Notes: generated by a model from the letters alone, not told the origin. A stretch of 5,605 bases of DNA from Methanospirillum sp. (GCA_028695895.1 JAQVIE010000101.1:1-5605); one strand, 5' to 3'. Shown: positions 1 to 5,166, numbered from the stretch's first letter. Numbers and translations: made by a program.

Positions 1-50
1 AAAACTGAAATGGGGGGTGTATGAAAGAAGGGAGTATGTATCATGTTTTT

Positions 51-159
51 TGTGCAGCTGTGCCCCCGGAGCAGGTAAACACAAGATGCAAAATGTATTG
101 CAGGTGGGGGGTTTGGGGGGAATATGTTCAGGGGTGCTGCTCCGGGTTGTATCTGCACA
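51..159 (+). ncRNA. Candidate structured RNA: long hairpin with G-rich interior
   Basis: Two co-linear inverted repeats nest inside each other. TGTGCAG at 51-57 pairs with CTGCACA at 153-159 (7 bp). CCCGGAGCAG at 65-74 pairs with CTGCTCCGGG at 137-146 (10 bp). They are separated by an internal loop of 7 bases on one side and 6 on the other. Inside, TGCAA 87-91 and TTGCA 98-102 can make a small hairpin, and two G6 runs sit at 106-111 and 115-120. The near-equal spacing of both helices argues for a real RNA fold over chance. I recognise no known family: it lacks tRNA, RNase P and SRP RNA hallmarks. The strand is assumed from the downstream T7 tract and the direction of dinB. It could be a free small RNA or the 3' UTR of a gene outside the window. 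Confidence 0.4.
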
Positions 160-211
160 CTATACAGGTTTTGCGACCGGGTATATGAGCATTAAGTAAA
201 CAGGGTGAAAG

Positions 212-230
212 TGAAAAATGATTTTTTTCA
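212..230 (+). terminator. Putative T-rich terminator
   Basis: Seven consecutive T residues (222-228) end a small inverted repeat, TGAAAAA 212-218 with TTTTTCA 224-230. Archaeal RNA polymerase terminates readily on oligo-T on the non-template strand. The tract would end transcription coming from the structured element at 51-159, before the dinB promoter. Confidence 0.4.
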
Positions 231-284
231 ATACTCAGAAAGAGTTCATATCCTGCTTATTTATTTTATCAGGGTTTAATTAGT

Positions 285-294
285 ATTTAAAAAT
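285..294 (+). promoter_or_regulatory. TATA box of the dinB promoter
   Basis: The stretch ATTTAAAAAT lies in an AT-rich segment and is the best archaeal TATA box ahead of dinB. A start about 25 bases downstream would fall near 312-320, giving a leader of roughly 65-70 bases before the ATG at 385. The right arm of an inverted repeat (302-310) falls between box and predicted start. Confidence 0.5.
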
Positions 295-384
295 TAATCT
301 CTTCACTTTCGCAGGCCCTATTATTTTCTTTGAATAAGAAGGCTCAAACATGATTCATTAGAACCTGATAGAACATACACAGAG

Positions 385-1458
385 ATGACGAACGAAAAGA
401 TCATACTGCATCTTGACATGGATTCTTTTTATGCTTCGGTTGAGGTACGTGACAATCCTGCTTTGTCCGGGTTGCCGGTTGTTGTCGGTGCAGATCCCAT
501 GAAAGGATCAGGTCGCGGAGTGGTAAGCACCTGTTCATATGAAGCAAGGGCTTATGGCATTCACTCTGCTATGCCAATTTATCAGGCATATCATCTCTGC
601 CCTCATGCCGTCTTTATCCGGCCGAATATGGAATCTTATGCCAGGGTTTCATCAATGATAATGCAGATTCTGAAAGGCATAGCCGGAGAGATAGAGCAAG
701 TGTCAATTGATGAAGCATACCTTGACCTGACCTCTGACCTGTCATATAAACTGGCTGCAGAACATGCAACAGGGATAAAGCAGGCAATACGTGATAAAGT
801 GGGTCTGACCTGCTCAATAGGAATAGCGCCTTCGCGGATATATGCAAAGATGGCATCTGAGCAGCAGAAACCTGATGGGCTCACGATAATTCACCCCTCC
901 GATCTTTTATCATTCTTGGCGCCACTCCCTGTCGGTTCAATTCCAGGAATTGGAAAAAAATCAGCGCAGATACTCATGAATGCACAAATACAGACAATCG
1001 GTGATATCAGCAGGTGTGATATTCAGGCATTACAGGATGTGTTTGGAACACATGCAGTAAGGCTTTTTCAGATTGCATGCGGGCTTGATCGTGAAGGTCT
1101 TCGGGAGACCGGAAAGAGAAAATCTCTCAGCTATGAACACACCTTTTTAAAAGATTCTGTATCTTCGGAAGAAATCCTGGGTTTTATGCATGAAATGGTC
1201 CTTTCATTATGCAGAGAACTGGAAGAAAGGAACATATACTCGCGCACCATCGGAATCAGGATCCGGTATACCGGTTTTATTTCAAGGACAAGATCAGTAA
1301 CCCTGATGCAGCCAACCCGTGAGGTCAGGATTATTGAACAGGCAATAGACGGTCTATTTGCAGAGATGTGGGATATGACTCCTGTTCGGCTTATTGGAGT
1401 CAGGTTATCCGGACTTGTTCATCCTGATCCGGTTCAGAGATCCCTGTCGGATTTTTAA
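385..1458 (+). CDS. dinB: DNA polymerase IV (Y-family translesion polymerase)
   Basis: An error-prone polymerase that copies past damaged template bases. The 357 residues match the usual DinB/Dpo4 length. Palm motif I is at 9-20, with metal-binding D11 and likely steric-gate Y16, which excludes ribonucleotides. SYEAR at 51-55 is the conserved fingers segment. SIDEAYLD at 107-114 supplies catalytic D109 and E110. CSIGIAPSRIYAKMAS at 143-158 and the following KPDG complete the catalytic core. A thumb helix-hairpin-helix, PGIGKKSA, is at 187-194. The little-finger domain begins near KSLSYEHTF (246-254). The C-terminus QRSLSDF (351-357) fits the PCNA-interacting QxxLxxF motif, so the enzyme should be recruited by the sliding clamp. 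ATG 385 is the only normal start in frame after the stop at 331-333. It has no clear SD. No catalytic residue is missing and the gene appears intact. Confidence 0.96.
   Translation: MTNEKIILHLDMDSFYASVEVRDNPALSGLPVVVGADPMKGSGRGVVSTCSYEARAYGIHSAMPIYQAYHLCPHAVFIRPNMESYARVSSMIMQILKGIAGEIEQVSIDEAYLDLTSDLSYKLAAEHATGIKQAIRDKVGLTCSIGIAPSRIYAKMASEQQKPDGLTIIHPSDLLSFLAPLPVGSIPGIGKKSAQILMNAQIQTIGDISRCDIQALQDVFGTHAVRLFQIACGLDREGLRETGKRKSLSYEHTFLKDSVSSEEILGFMHEMVLSLCRELEERNIYSRTIGIRIRYTGFISRTRSVTLMQPTREVRIIEQAIDGLFAEMWDMTPVRLIGVRLSGLVHPDPVQRSLSDF
1452..1456 (+). terminator. T5 tract at the end of dinB
   Basis: Five T residues overlap the last codons of dinB, next to the AT-rich stretch 1457-1472. Oligo-T of this length is a weak archaeal termination signal, and there is no stem-loop. 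It could equally be simple codon use. Confidence 0.2.
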
Positions 1459-1460
1459 TC

Positions 1461-1472
1461 ATAAATATTTAA
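1461..1472 (+). promoter_or_regulatory. TATA-like box downstream of dinB
   Basis: ATAAATATTTAA directly follows the dinB stop codon. A start about 25 bases on would lie near 1490-1497, inside the palindrome at 1481-1496. It could drive the small gene that follows, with a leader of about 75-80 bases to ATG 1570 or 25 bases to ATG 1519. Confidence 0.35.
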
Positions 1473-1480
1473 TCAGACCC

Positions 1481-1496
1481 TGCAACTGCATTGCAG
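1481..1496. promoter_or_regulatory. Operator-like palindrome near a predicted start site
   Basis: TGCAACTGCATTGCAG contains two overlapping dyads: TGCAA/TTGCA around a 5-base centre, and CTGCA-T-TGCAG. It lies where transcription from the TATA-like box at 1461-1472 should begin, a usual place for a repressor site. No specific regulator can be named. Confidence 0.2.
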
Positions 1497-1540
1497 AATA
1501 TGCCGCTCAGCTTAATAGATGGGTGTGATAACAAAAGGAT

Positions 1541-1548
1541 TGATAAAT
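1541..1548 (+). promoter_or_regulatory. Alternative TATA-like box for a leaderless start at 1570
   Basis: TGATAAAT is preceded by the purine-rich AAAAGG, which resembles a BRE. It is centred about 25 bases before ATG 1570, the spacing expected for a leaderless archaeal mRNA. It competes with the box at 1461-1472, and the sequence alone does not decide between them. Confidence 0.3.
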
Positions 1549-1569
1549 TCAATAAAGAGACATAATAAT

Positions 1570-1872
1570 ATGGGAGAATCAGGGGGACACTTTGATAAAG
1601 GAAGATGGGTTGAGGATGCTGCATCCGAACCTTCTTTGACAGAAGATTATGAGGATATTGAAACAAGGTTTCGTTCTGCGGCTGGTCAGATTGGACGGGG
1701 TATCGATGAATTACTTGCAGCAGGAAATGATCTTGTCAGTACCCGGGAAGGAAGACAGCACCTTGGAAGAAGACTTGATGAGGTTACTGGAAATTTAATC
1801 AAGGTCTGTGAAGAAATCAGGCGCGATGGTATTGACTTTATTAACCAGGCACGCGATCGTATTATGAAATAA
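1570..1872 (+). CDS. Small helical acidic protein of unknown function
   Basis: I do not recognise this protein. From ATG 1570 it is exactly 100 residues. The N-terminus, GESGGHFDKGRWVED (2-16), is glycine-rich and polar. An acidic linker follows (about 20-32, rich in E and D). The rest (about 30-100) is predicted to be amphipathic helix, with regularly spaced hydrophobics and many R/E pairs and a single cysteine (C80). There is no signal peptide or membrane segment, so it is probably cytosolic. An upstream in-frame ATG at 1519 would add 17 residues. I prefer 1570 because the added residues look like translated leader, a TATA-like box sits 25 bases before it, and the GGHF..GRWV segment makes a plausible native N-terminus. 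Neither start has an SD. It probably forms a helical bundle, alone or as an oligomer. The function is unknown. Confidence 0.6.
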   Translation: MGESGGHFDKGRWVEDAASEPSLTEDYEDIETRFRSAAGQIGRGIDELLAAGNDLVSTREGRQHLGRRLDEVTGNLIKVCEEIRRDGIDFINQARDRIMK

Positions 1873-1880
1873 TCTTCCTG

Positions 1881-1898
1881 TATAAAGCAGAATAAAAG
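1881..1898 (+). promoter_or_regulatory. AT-rich promoter candidate for the 80-residue gene
   Basis: TATAAA at 1881-1886 and AATAAAAG at 1891-1898 are candidate TATA boxes. They predict starts at about 1908-1922 and a short leader of 10-25 bases ahead of ATG 1932. The TTTATATA at 1925-1932 is too close to the ATG to serve this gene. Read-through from the preceding gene is the alternative. Confidence 0.3.
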
Positions 1899-1931
1899 TG
1901 CATTCCTTTTCCTGAATAGTCGGATTTATAT

Positions 1932-2174
1932 ATGCCCAAATGGCTTGATGTCGGAATCCAGGTAATAAACCTGGACTATATTCAGAAATTTATTGTCGTA
2001 GAAGTAACGAAAGAGAGGAAAGGGCAGGTCGTTGTTGAAAAAGCGATCCTTCGTGCTTTTCTCAAAGATGGAGAGCAGGTAAATATTGCTGCTTTTAAAA
2101 ATAAACTGGACGCCATGAGTTGGATCAGAACAAGACTTCGCAACAACGACGAAAAAGTGATCCAGGTAAGATAA
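1932..2174 (+). CDS. Small beta-rich protein of unknown function
   Basis: This 80-residue protein is not one I recognise. The pattern suggests two or three beta strands (INLDYIQKFIVVEV, residues 12-25; VVVEKAILRAFL, 33-44). A turn at KDGEQVNIAAF (45-55) leads into a terminal helix, AMSWIRTRLRN (61-71). A core of strands with a closing helix and a W in the helix recalls small PH-like or single-domain binding folds, but this is only a resemblance. There are no cysteines, no signal peptide and no transmembrane segment. It is strongly basic at the C-terminus. ATG 1932 gives a sensible N-terminus (MPKWLDVG) but has no SD. It lies 59 bases after the preceding small gene and 80 bases before the aldolase start, on the same strand, so it might be co-transcribed with either. 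Confidence 0.65.
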   Translation: MPKWLDVGIQVINLDYIQKFIVVEVTKERKGQVVVEKAILRAFLKDGEQVNIAAFKNKLDAMSWIRTRLRNNDEKVIQVR

Positions 2175-2192
2175 CCGGGTGTTGATCTCACA

Positions 2193-2197
2193 TTTTT
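2193..2197 (+). terminator. T5 tract after the 80-residue gene
   Basis: Five T residues, with a further T4 shortly after (2210-2213), lie between the small gene and the aldolase promoter. They are a weak oligo-T termination candidate with no stem-loop. Confidence 0.25.
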
Positions 2198-2213
2198 CCT
2201 AATCCTGACTTTT

Positions 2214-2228
2214 CAAAGGAATATTTAT
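2214..2228 (+). promoter_or_regulatory. BRE/TATA promoter of the aldolase-kinase operon
   Basis: Purine-rich CAAAGG (2214-2219, BRE-like) is followed by ATATTTAT (2221-2228). A start about 25 bases downstream would fall at 2246-2253, just before ATG 2255. The mRNA would be leaderless or nearly so, and the GTG at 2240 would be left outside the transcript. Confidence 0.5.
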
Positions 2229-2254
2229 CTATCCAAAAAGTGAGAGAAAAAGGC

Positions 2255-3163
2255 ATGAGTAAAGGGTTTGCTGTTCCTCTGGACGTCCCAAAAAGTGAGC
2301 AGGAGACGTATATTCGCAATCTAAAGACTATCACTCACAATTCCGGGCGTCTGATGCTTTTTGCCGGAGACCAGAAAATTGAACATTTGAATGATGACTT
2401 CTATGGAGAAGGGATTCATCCGAATGACCATGATCCTGAGCATCTTTTCAGAATTGCTGCAAAAGCAAAAATCGGGTGTTTTGCGACACAACTTGGACTT
2501 ATCGCAAAATATGGCGGGACTTATCCCAAGGTTCCATATCTGGTAAAAATTAATTCAAAAACACATCTGGTGCCAACTTCACAGGCTGATCCATTCTCTA
2601 ATCTCATAAATACAATAGATCAGGTGGTTGCTTTCAGAAAAAGCAGTAAATTAAATATTACCGGTATTGGATATACAATATACCTGGGCTCTGAGTACGA
2701 ATCTGCAATGCTAAGTACTGCAGCGCAGGCAATCTTTGAAGCGCATCGAAACGGGTTTGTAACTGTCCTCTGGATCTACCCGCGTGGAAAAGCTGTAGGT
2801 AATGAAAAAGATCCCCACCTGATTGCTGGAGCAGCAGGAGTTGCTGCATGTCTTGGAGCAGATTTTGTGAAAGTCAATCCGCCCAGGGGAGAAGGCGGCT
2901 CATCTGCAGAACTTCTTAGGGAAGCAACCCTTGCTGCCGGACGTACAAAGGTTGTCTGTGCAGGCGGGTCCAGTGTTGATGCAACGGCTTTCCTGACCCA
3001 GCTCTGGGAACAGATCCACATCGGTGGATCAAGTGGCAATGCAACAGGCAGGAATATCCATCAAAAACCACTTGATGAAGCGGTTCGAATGTGCAATGCC
3101 ATCCATGCCATAACTGTGGATGAGGCAAGTGTGGAAGAAGCAATCAAGATTTATCATGGCTGA
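2255..3163 (+). CDS. fba: Class I fructose-1,6-bisphosphate aldolase (archaeal/DhnA type)
   Basis: Reversibly joins dihydroxyacetone phosphate and glyceraldehyde 3-phosphate into fructose 1,6-bisphosphate through a Schiff base, without metal. From ATG 2255 it has 302 residues. The TIM-barrel markers are in order: LFAGDQKIEHL (35-45), with the active-site aspartate of the DhnA family; GEGIHPNDHDPEHLF (51-65); WIYPRGKA (173-180) and KDPHLIAGAAGVAACLGAD (185-203); FVKVNPP (204-210), where K206 is the expected Schiff-base lysine; AGGSS (236-240) and GNATGRNI (261-268), which bind phosphate. A GTG at 2240 is in frame and would add five residues, but the TATA spacing and the GTGA at 2240-2243 acting as a weak SD favour 2255. 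The stop overlaps the kinase start by 8 bases. Related archaeal enzymes of this fold make aromatic precursors, but the DhnA-like motifs and the partner gene support FBP aldolase. Confidence 0.88.
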   Translation: MSKGFAVPLDVPKSEQETYIRNLKTITHNSGRLMLFAGDQKIEHLNDDFYGEGIHPNDHDPEHLFRIAAKAKIGCFATQLGLIAKYGGTYPKVPYLVKINSKTHLVPTSQADPFSNLINTIDQVVAFRKSSKLNITGIGYTIYLGSEYESAMLSTAAQAIFEAHRNGFVTVLWIYPRGKAVGNEKDPHLIAGAAGVAACLGADFVKVNPPRGEGGSSAELLREATLAAGRTKVVCAGGSSVDATAFLTQLWEQIHIGGSSGNATGRNIHQKPLDEAVRMCNAIHAITVDEASVEEAIKIYHG

Positions 3164-4202
3164 TAACACCGGGAAAATAAAAACGATCGGAATTCTGACC
3201 GGAGGTGGTGATTGTCCCGGTCTTAATGCAGTAATTCGTGCTGTAGTGAAAACTGCACATCTTTATGGCTACTCGGTTATCGGGATTCGGAACGGATGGA
3301 AAGGGATTGTCGAAGGGGAAGTAGAACCTCTCACTGAATTTGCTGTGACCGGTATTCTGCCAAAAGGCGGAACTATTCTTGGAACATCACGAACCAATCC
3401 ACTAAAAAATGAAGAACACACTCAGCAGATGCTTTCCAATCTGAAGAGATTCGGAATTGATGCAGTTGTCGCAGTTGGTGGAGATGATACATTAAGTGTT
3501 GCAACACATCTGCATAAGATGGATATCCCGGTTATCGGCATTCCGAAAACAATTGATAATGATCTTTCAGGAACAGACTATACCTTCGGATTTGACACCG
3601 CTGTCTCAATTGTAACTGATGCAATTGACAGACTCCATACAACTGCTGAGTCACATCACAGGATCATGGTGCTTGAGGTGATGGGCCGGCATGCCGGATG
3701 GATAGCAACCATGGCAGGGATTGCAGGCGGTGCAGATCAAATCCTGATTCCTGAAGTTCCATTTGACATTGATGATGTCTGTGATGGTCTGAGAAAACGT
3801 CAGGACAGAGGTAAAAAATTCTCCATCGTGGTTATTGCTGAGGGCGCAAAACCCACTGACATGTCTGGTTTTGCCACCATCTCTTCAAAAGTAGATGAAT
3901 TTGGCCATGAACAGTTAGGTGGCATAGGTCACATGCTTGGTCGTGCTATTGAAGAACGCGTGGGTTCAGAAACCAGAGTTACCGTTCTTGGTCATGTTCA
4001 GCGGGGTGGATCACCAACAGCCCATGATCGTGTTCTTGCAACCAGATATGGAGTAAAGGCGGTTGAGCAGATCCATGAAGGTAATTACGGGATAATGGTG
4101 GGTCTCCATGGCAATAAGATAGTCCCGGTTCCCCTTAGCGATGCAATTGCACAAAAGAAGGTGGATCCCGAACTCTATGAGATAGCCAAAATATTTTATT
4201 AA
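3156..4202 (+). CDS. 6-phosphofructokinase, PfkA family, predicted PPi-dependent
   Basis: Interconverts fructose 6-phosphate and fructose 1,6-bisphosphate. From ATG 3156 it has 348 residues, a normal PfkA size. The nucleotide/PPi loop is ILTGGGDCPGLNAVIR (13-28). GGDDT (108-112) has D111 where ATP-dependent E. coli PfkA has Gly104. PKTIDND (130-136) has K131 where E. coli has Gly124, and D134 is the catalytic base. MGRHAGW (176-182) and GHVQRGGSP (279-287) bind sugar phosphate. D plus K at these two positions is the accepted signature of pyrophosphate-linked enzymes, which work reversibly. An in-frame ATG at 3120 would add 12 residues encoded inside the aldolase gene. I prefer 3156, which overlaps the aldolase stop by 8 bases and suggests translational coupling. 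The donor prediction rests on residues only. The family assignment is firm. Confidence 0.9.
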   Translation: MADNTGKIKTIGILTGGGDCPGLNAVIRAVVKTAHLYGYSVIGIRNGWKGIVEGEVEPLTEFAVTGILPKGGTILGTSRTNPLKNEEHTQQMLSNLKRFGIDAVVAVGGDDTLSVATHLHKMDIPVIGIPKTIDNDLSGTDYTFGFDTAVSIVTDAIDRLHTTAESHHRIMVLEVMGRHAGWIATMAGIAGGADQILIPEVPFDIDDVCDGLRKRQDRGKKFSIVVIAEGAKPTDMSGFATISSKVDEFGHEQLGGIGHMLGRAIEERVGSETRVTVLGHVQRGGSPTAHDRVLATRYGVKAVEQIHEGNYGIMVGLHGNKIVPVPLSDAIAQKKVDPELYEIAKIFY

Positions 4203-4219
4203 ATTATTTCCCTATTTTT
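4188..4219. terminator. AT-rich junction between convergent genes, possible two-way terminator
   Basis: The kinase stop (4200-4202) and the ABC ATPase stop (4204-4206 on the minus strand) are one base apart. The junction holds a 10-base palindrome AAAATATTTT (4188-4197) and a T5 run on the plus strand (4215-4219). On the minus strand the palindrome reads as a T4 run. Each transcript must end inside or past the other gene, so these oligo-T runs are the nearest candidate stop signals. Confidence 0.3.
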
Positions 4220-5085
4220 ACCAGAATTTCTTCCAAAGATGGATATTTTGATTCTATCCGTTCAACAGTGCCCCCACTCTTGTTGATCGTGCTGGTGATT
4301 TCATTTAGTCCTTCGATGGAATGAGCGACTGATATCCAGAATTTTCCTGATTGTTCAGCTATAATACCTGGTTTTTGATCTTCGGGCCAGATGAACCATA
4401 TCTCGTACCTGATTGAACCAAATTGTTCGCGAAGCTCGGGCATGGTACCAAGTACTACCACTTTTCCATGTTTGAGAATCATGACATGGTCACAAATCTC
4501 TTCGACCTGTGCCAGGTTATGGGCAGAGAGAATGATGGTTTTGCCCTGCACTCTGAGTTCTTTTAAATATTCTATGATGAACCTGGAGGTCATAGGGTCA
4601 AGGCCTGATCCTGGTTCATCATAGATGAGAATTGAAGGATCATGTATCAGTGATCTTGCAATGGCAACTTTTCTTTTCATCCCTTTTGAGAGATTTCCTA
4701 TCTGTTTTCCCTCAGGCTGGAGAGATAACTGGGCAAGCAGAAGATCAGCCCGTGCCTGGATGGTTACCTGGTCCAGGCCATAAATCTCTCCAAAAAATCT
4801 GAGATAATCAGGAACAAGCATCGTCTCATACAGGCGTGACTCTTCTGGAAGATATCCGGTCTCATACCGTACTTTCATTGGATCCTGTAGGGAATTCTGA
4901 CCTCTGATTGAAAGGGAACCTGATGTTGGAAGTATAAGGCCGGACAGGATCTTCAGAAGTGTTGTTTTGCCAGCCCCGTTATGGCCGATAATGCCAAATA
5001 TTTCTCCTTCTCTACAGGTAAATGATACATCTGAGAGTGCGGTAATATTGCCGTACATCTTGGACAGGGACGATGCTTCAATCAT
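4204..5085 (-). CDS. ABC transporter ATP-binding protein (CcmA/ABC-2 type)
   Basis: The cytoplasmic ATPase that drives an ABC transporter or a membrane-remodelling pump. The 293 residues carry every core motif. Walker A is GHNGAGKT (34-41). A YLPE segment (78-81) sits at the Q-loop position, where the usual glutamine is absent as in many members of this subfamily. The signature is LSKGM (132-136). Walker B is SILIYDEP (151-158), with catalytic E157. The D-loop is SGLDP (160-164), and the switch histidine is H189. An extra C-terminal domain (about 220-293) resembles the accessory region of ABC-2-type export ATPases. The start is supported by a strong SD, AGGAGG, nine bases ahead. The divergent permease gene across 81 bases is the likely partner. 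The substrate cannot be read from sequence; export and extracellular-loop-containing permeases are common in this class. Confidence 0.93.
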   Translation of the reverse strand: MIEASSLSKMYGNITALSDVSFTCREGEIFGIIGHNGAGKTTLLKILSGLILPTSGSLSIRGQNSLQDPMKVRYETGYLPEESRLYETMLVPDYLRFFGEIYGLDQVTIQARADLLLAQLSLQPEGKQIGNLSKGMKRKVAIARSLIHDPSILIYDEPGSGLDPMTSRFIIEYLKELRVQGKTIILSAHNLAQVEEICDHVMILKHGKVVVLGTMPELREQFGSIRYEIWFIWPEDQKPGIIAEQSGKFWISVAHSIEGLNEITSTINKSGGTVERIESKYPSLEEILVKIGK

Positions 5086-5094
5086 AATGAATAT

Positions 5095-5100
5095 CCTCCT
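5095..5100 (-). promoter_or_regulatory. Strong SD ahead of the ABC ATPase
   Basis: On the minus strand the sequence AGGAGG lies nine bases before ATG 5085. It is the only strong SD in the window and settles the ATPase start. Confidence 0.8.
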
Positions 5101-5123
5101 CTTGTTTTCACTATGTTAAAGTG

Positions 5124-5132
5124 TTACGGTAA
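5124..5132. promoter_or_regulatory. Short palindrome in the divergent promoter
   Basis: TTACGGTAA is a near-perfect dyad (TTAC/GTAA around one G) lying between the shared TATA box and the ATPase start. It could be a regulator site, but it is short enough to occur by chance. Confidence 0.15.
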
Positions 5133-5138
5133 GCTTTG

Positions 5139-5144
5139 ATATAC
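5139..5144. promoter_or_regulatory. Bidirectional TATA box for the divergent ABC genes
   Basis: The plus strand reads TTGATATAC and the minus strand GTATATCAA across the same core. On the plus strand a start about 25 bases downstream falls at about 5166, so the permease mRNA would be leaderless from ATG 5167. On the minus strand the start would fall near 5112-5117, giving a leader of about 30 bases that contains the AGGAGG. One core may therefore serve both genes. Confidence 0.35.
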
Positions 5145-5166
5145 CCTCCCGGCAAACTATCATTCA

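Larger units (their letters stand above)
1..384. other. Intergenic region upstream of dinB, without a convincing gene
   Basis: No reading frame here looks like a real protein. Short overlapping frames exist (GTG 17-199 and ATG 21-188), but both translate the same G-rich stretch into unrelated cysteine-rich peptides. The left part (11-146) has several runs of four to six G. Positions 51-159 form nested inverted repeats. A T7 tract lies at 222-228, and the rest (230-300) is AT-rich and carries the dinB promoter. The layout fits the 3' part of a structured transcript entering from the left, followed by a terminator and then the dinB promoter. Confidence 0.6.

Noticed and set aside
64..80. Resemblance of CCCGGAGCAG to the SRP RNA S-domain loop
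   Set aside because: The surrounding conserved helix 8 and Alu-domain motifs are absent, and the segment is used in the 10-bp stem.
21..188. Possible 55-residue protein from ATG 21
   Set aside because: Odd composition (several C and W from the G runs), and the upstream GGGGTG is too close to the ATG to act as an SD. No recognisable domain.
17..199. Possible 60-residue protein from GTG 17
   Set aside because: Cysteine- and glycine-rich low-quality peptide, overlapped by another open frame (21-188). The region is better explained by the nested inverted repeats. The GAGK-like string has no surrounding P-loop fold.
614..884. Two minus-strand frames inside dinB
   Set aside because: They lie fully within an intact dinB with all catalytic motifs and have no start signals; shadow frames.
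1500..1565. Small frame from ATG 1500 (21 residues) overlapping the leader of the 100-residue gene
   Set aside because: Too short, no SD and no conservation evidence; noted only as a possible upstream frame.
2240..2254. GTG 2240 as the aldolase start
   Set aside because: It would lie only about 15 bases after the TATA box, ahead of the predicted transcription start, and adds five residues with no family match.
3120..3155. ATG 3120 as the kinase start
   Set aside because: It adds 12 residues made from aldolase coding sequence read out of frame. ATG 3156 gives the normal family N-terminus and a typical short overlap.
4142..4151. TGCAATTGCA palindrome in the kinase gene
   Set aside because: It lies in coding sequence and is explained by ordinary codons (D-A-I-A-Q); likely chance.
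4391..4624. Plus-strand 77-residue frame inside the ABC ATPase gene
   Set aside because: It is antisense to the Walker B, signature and H-loop coding region of an intact ATPase; shadow frame.
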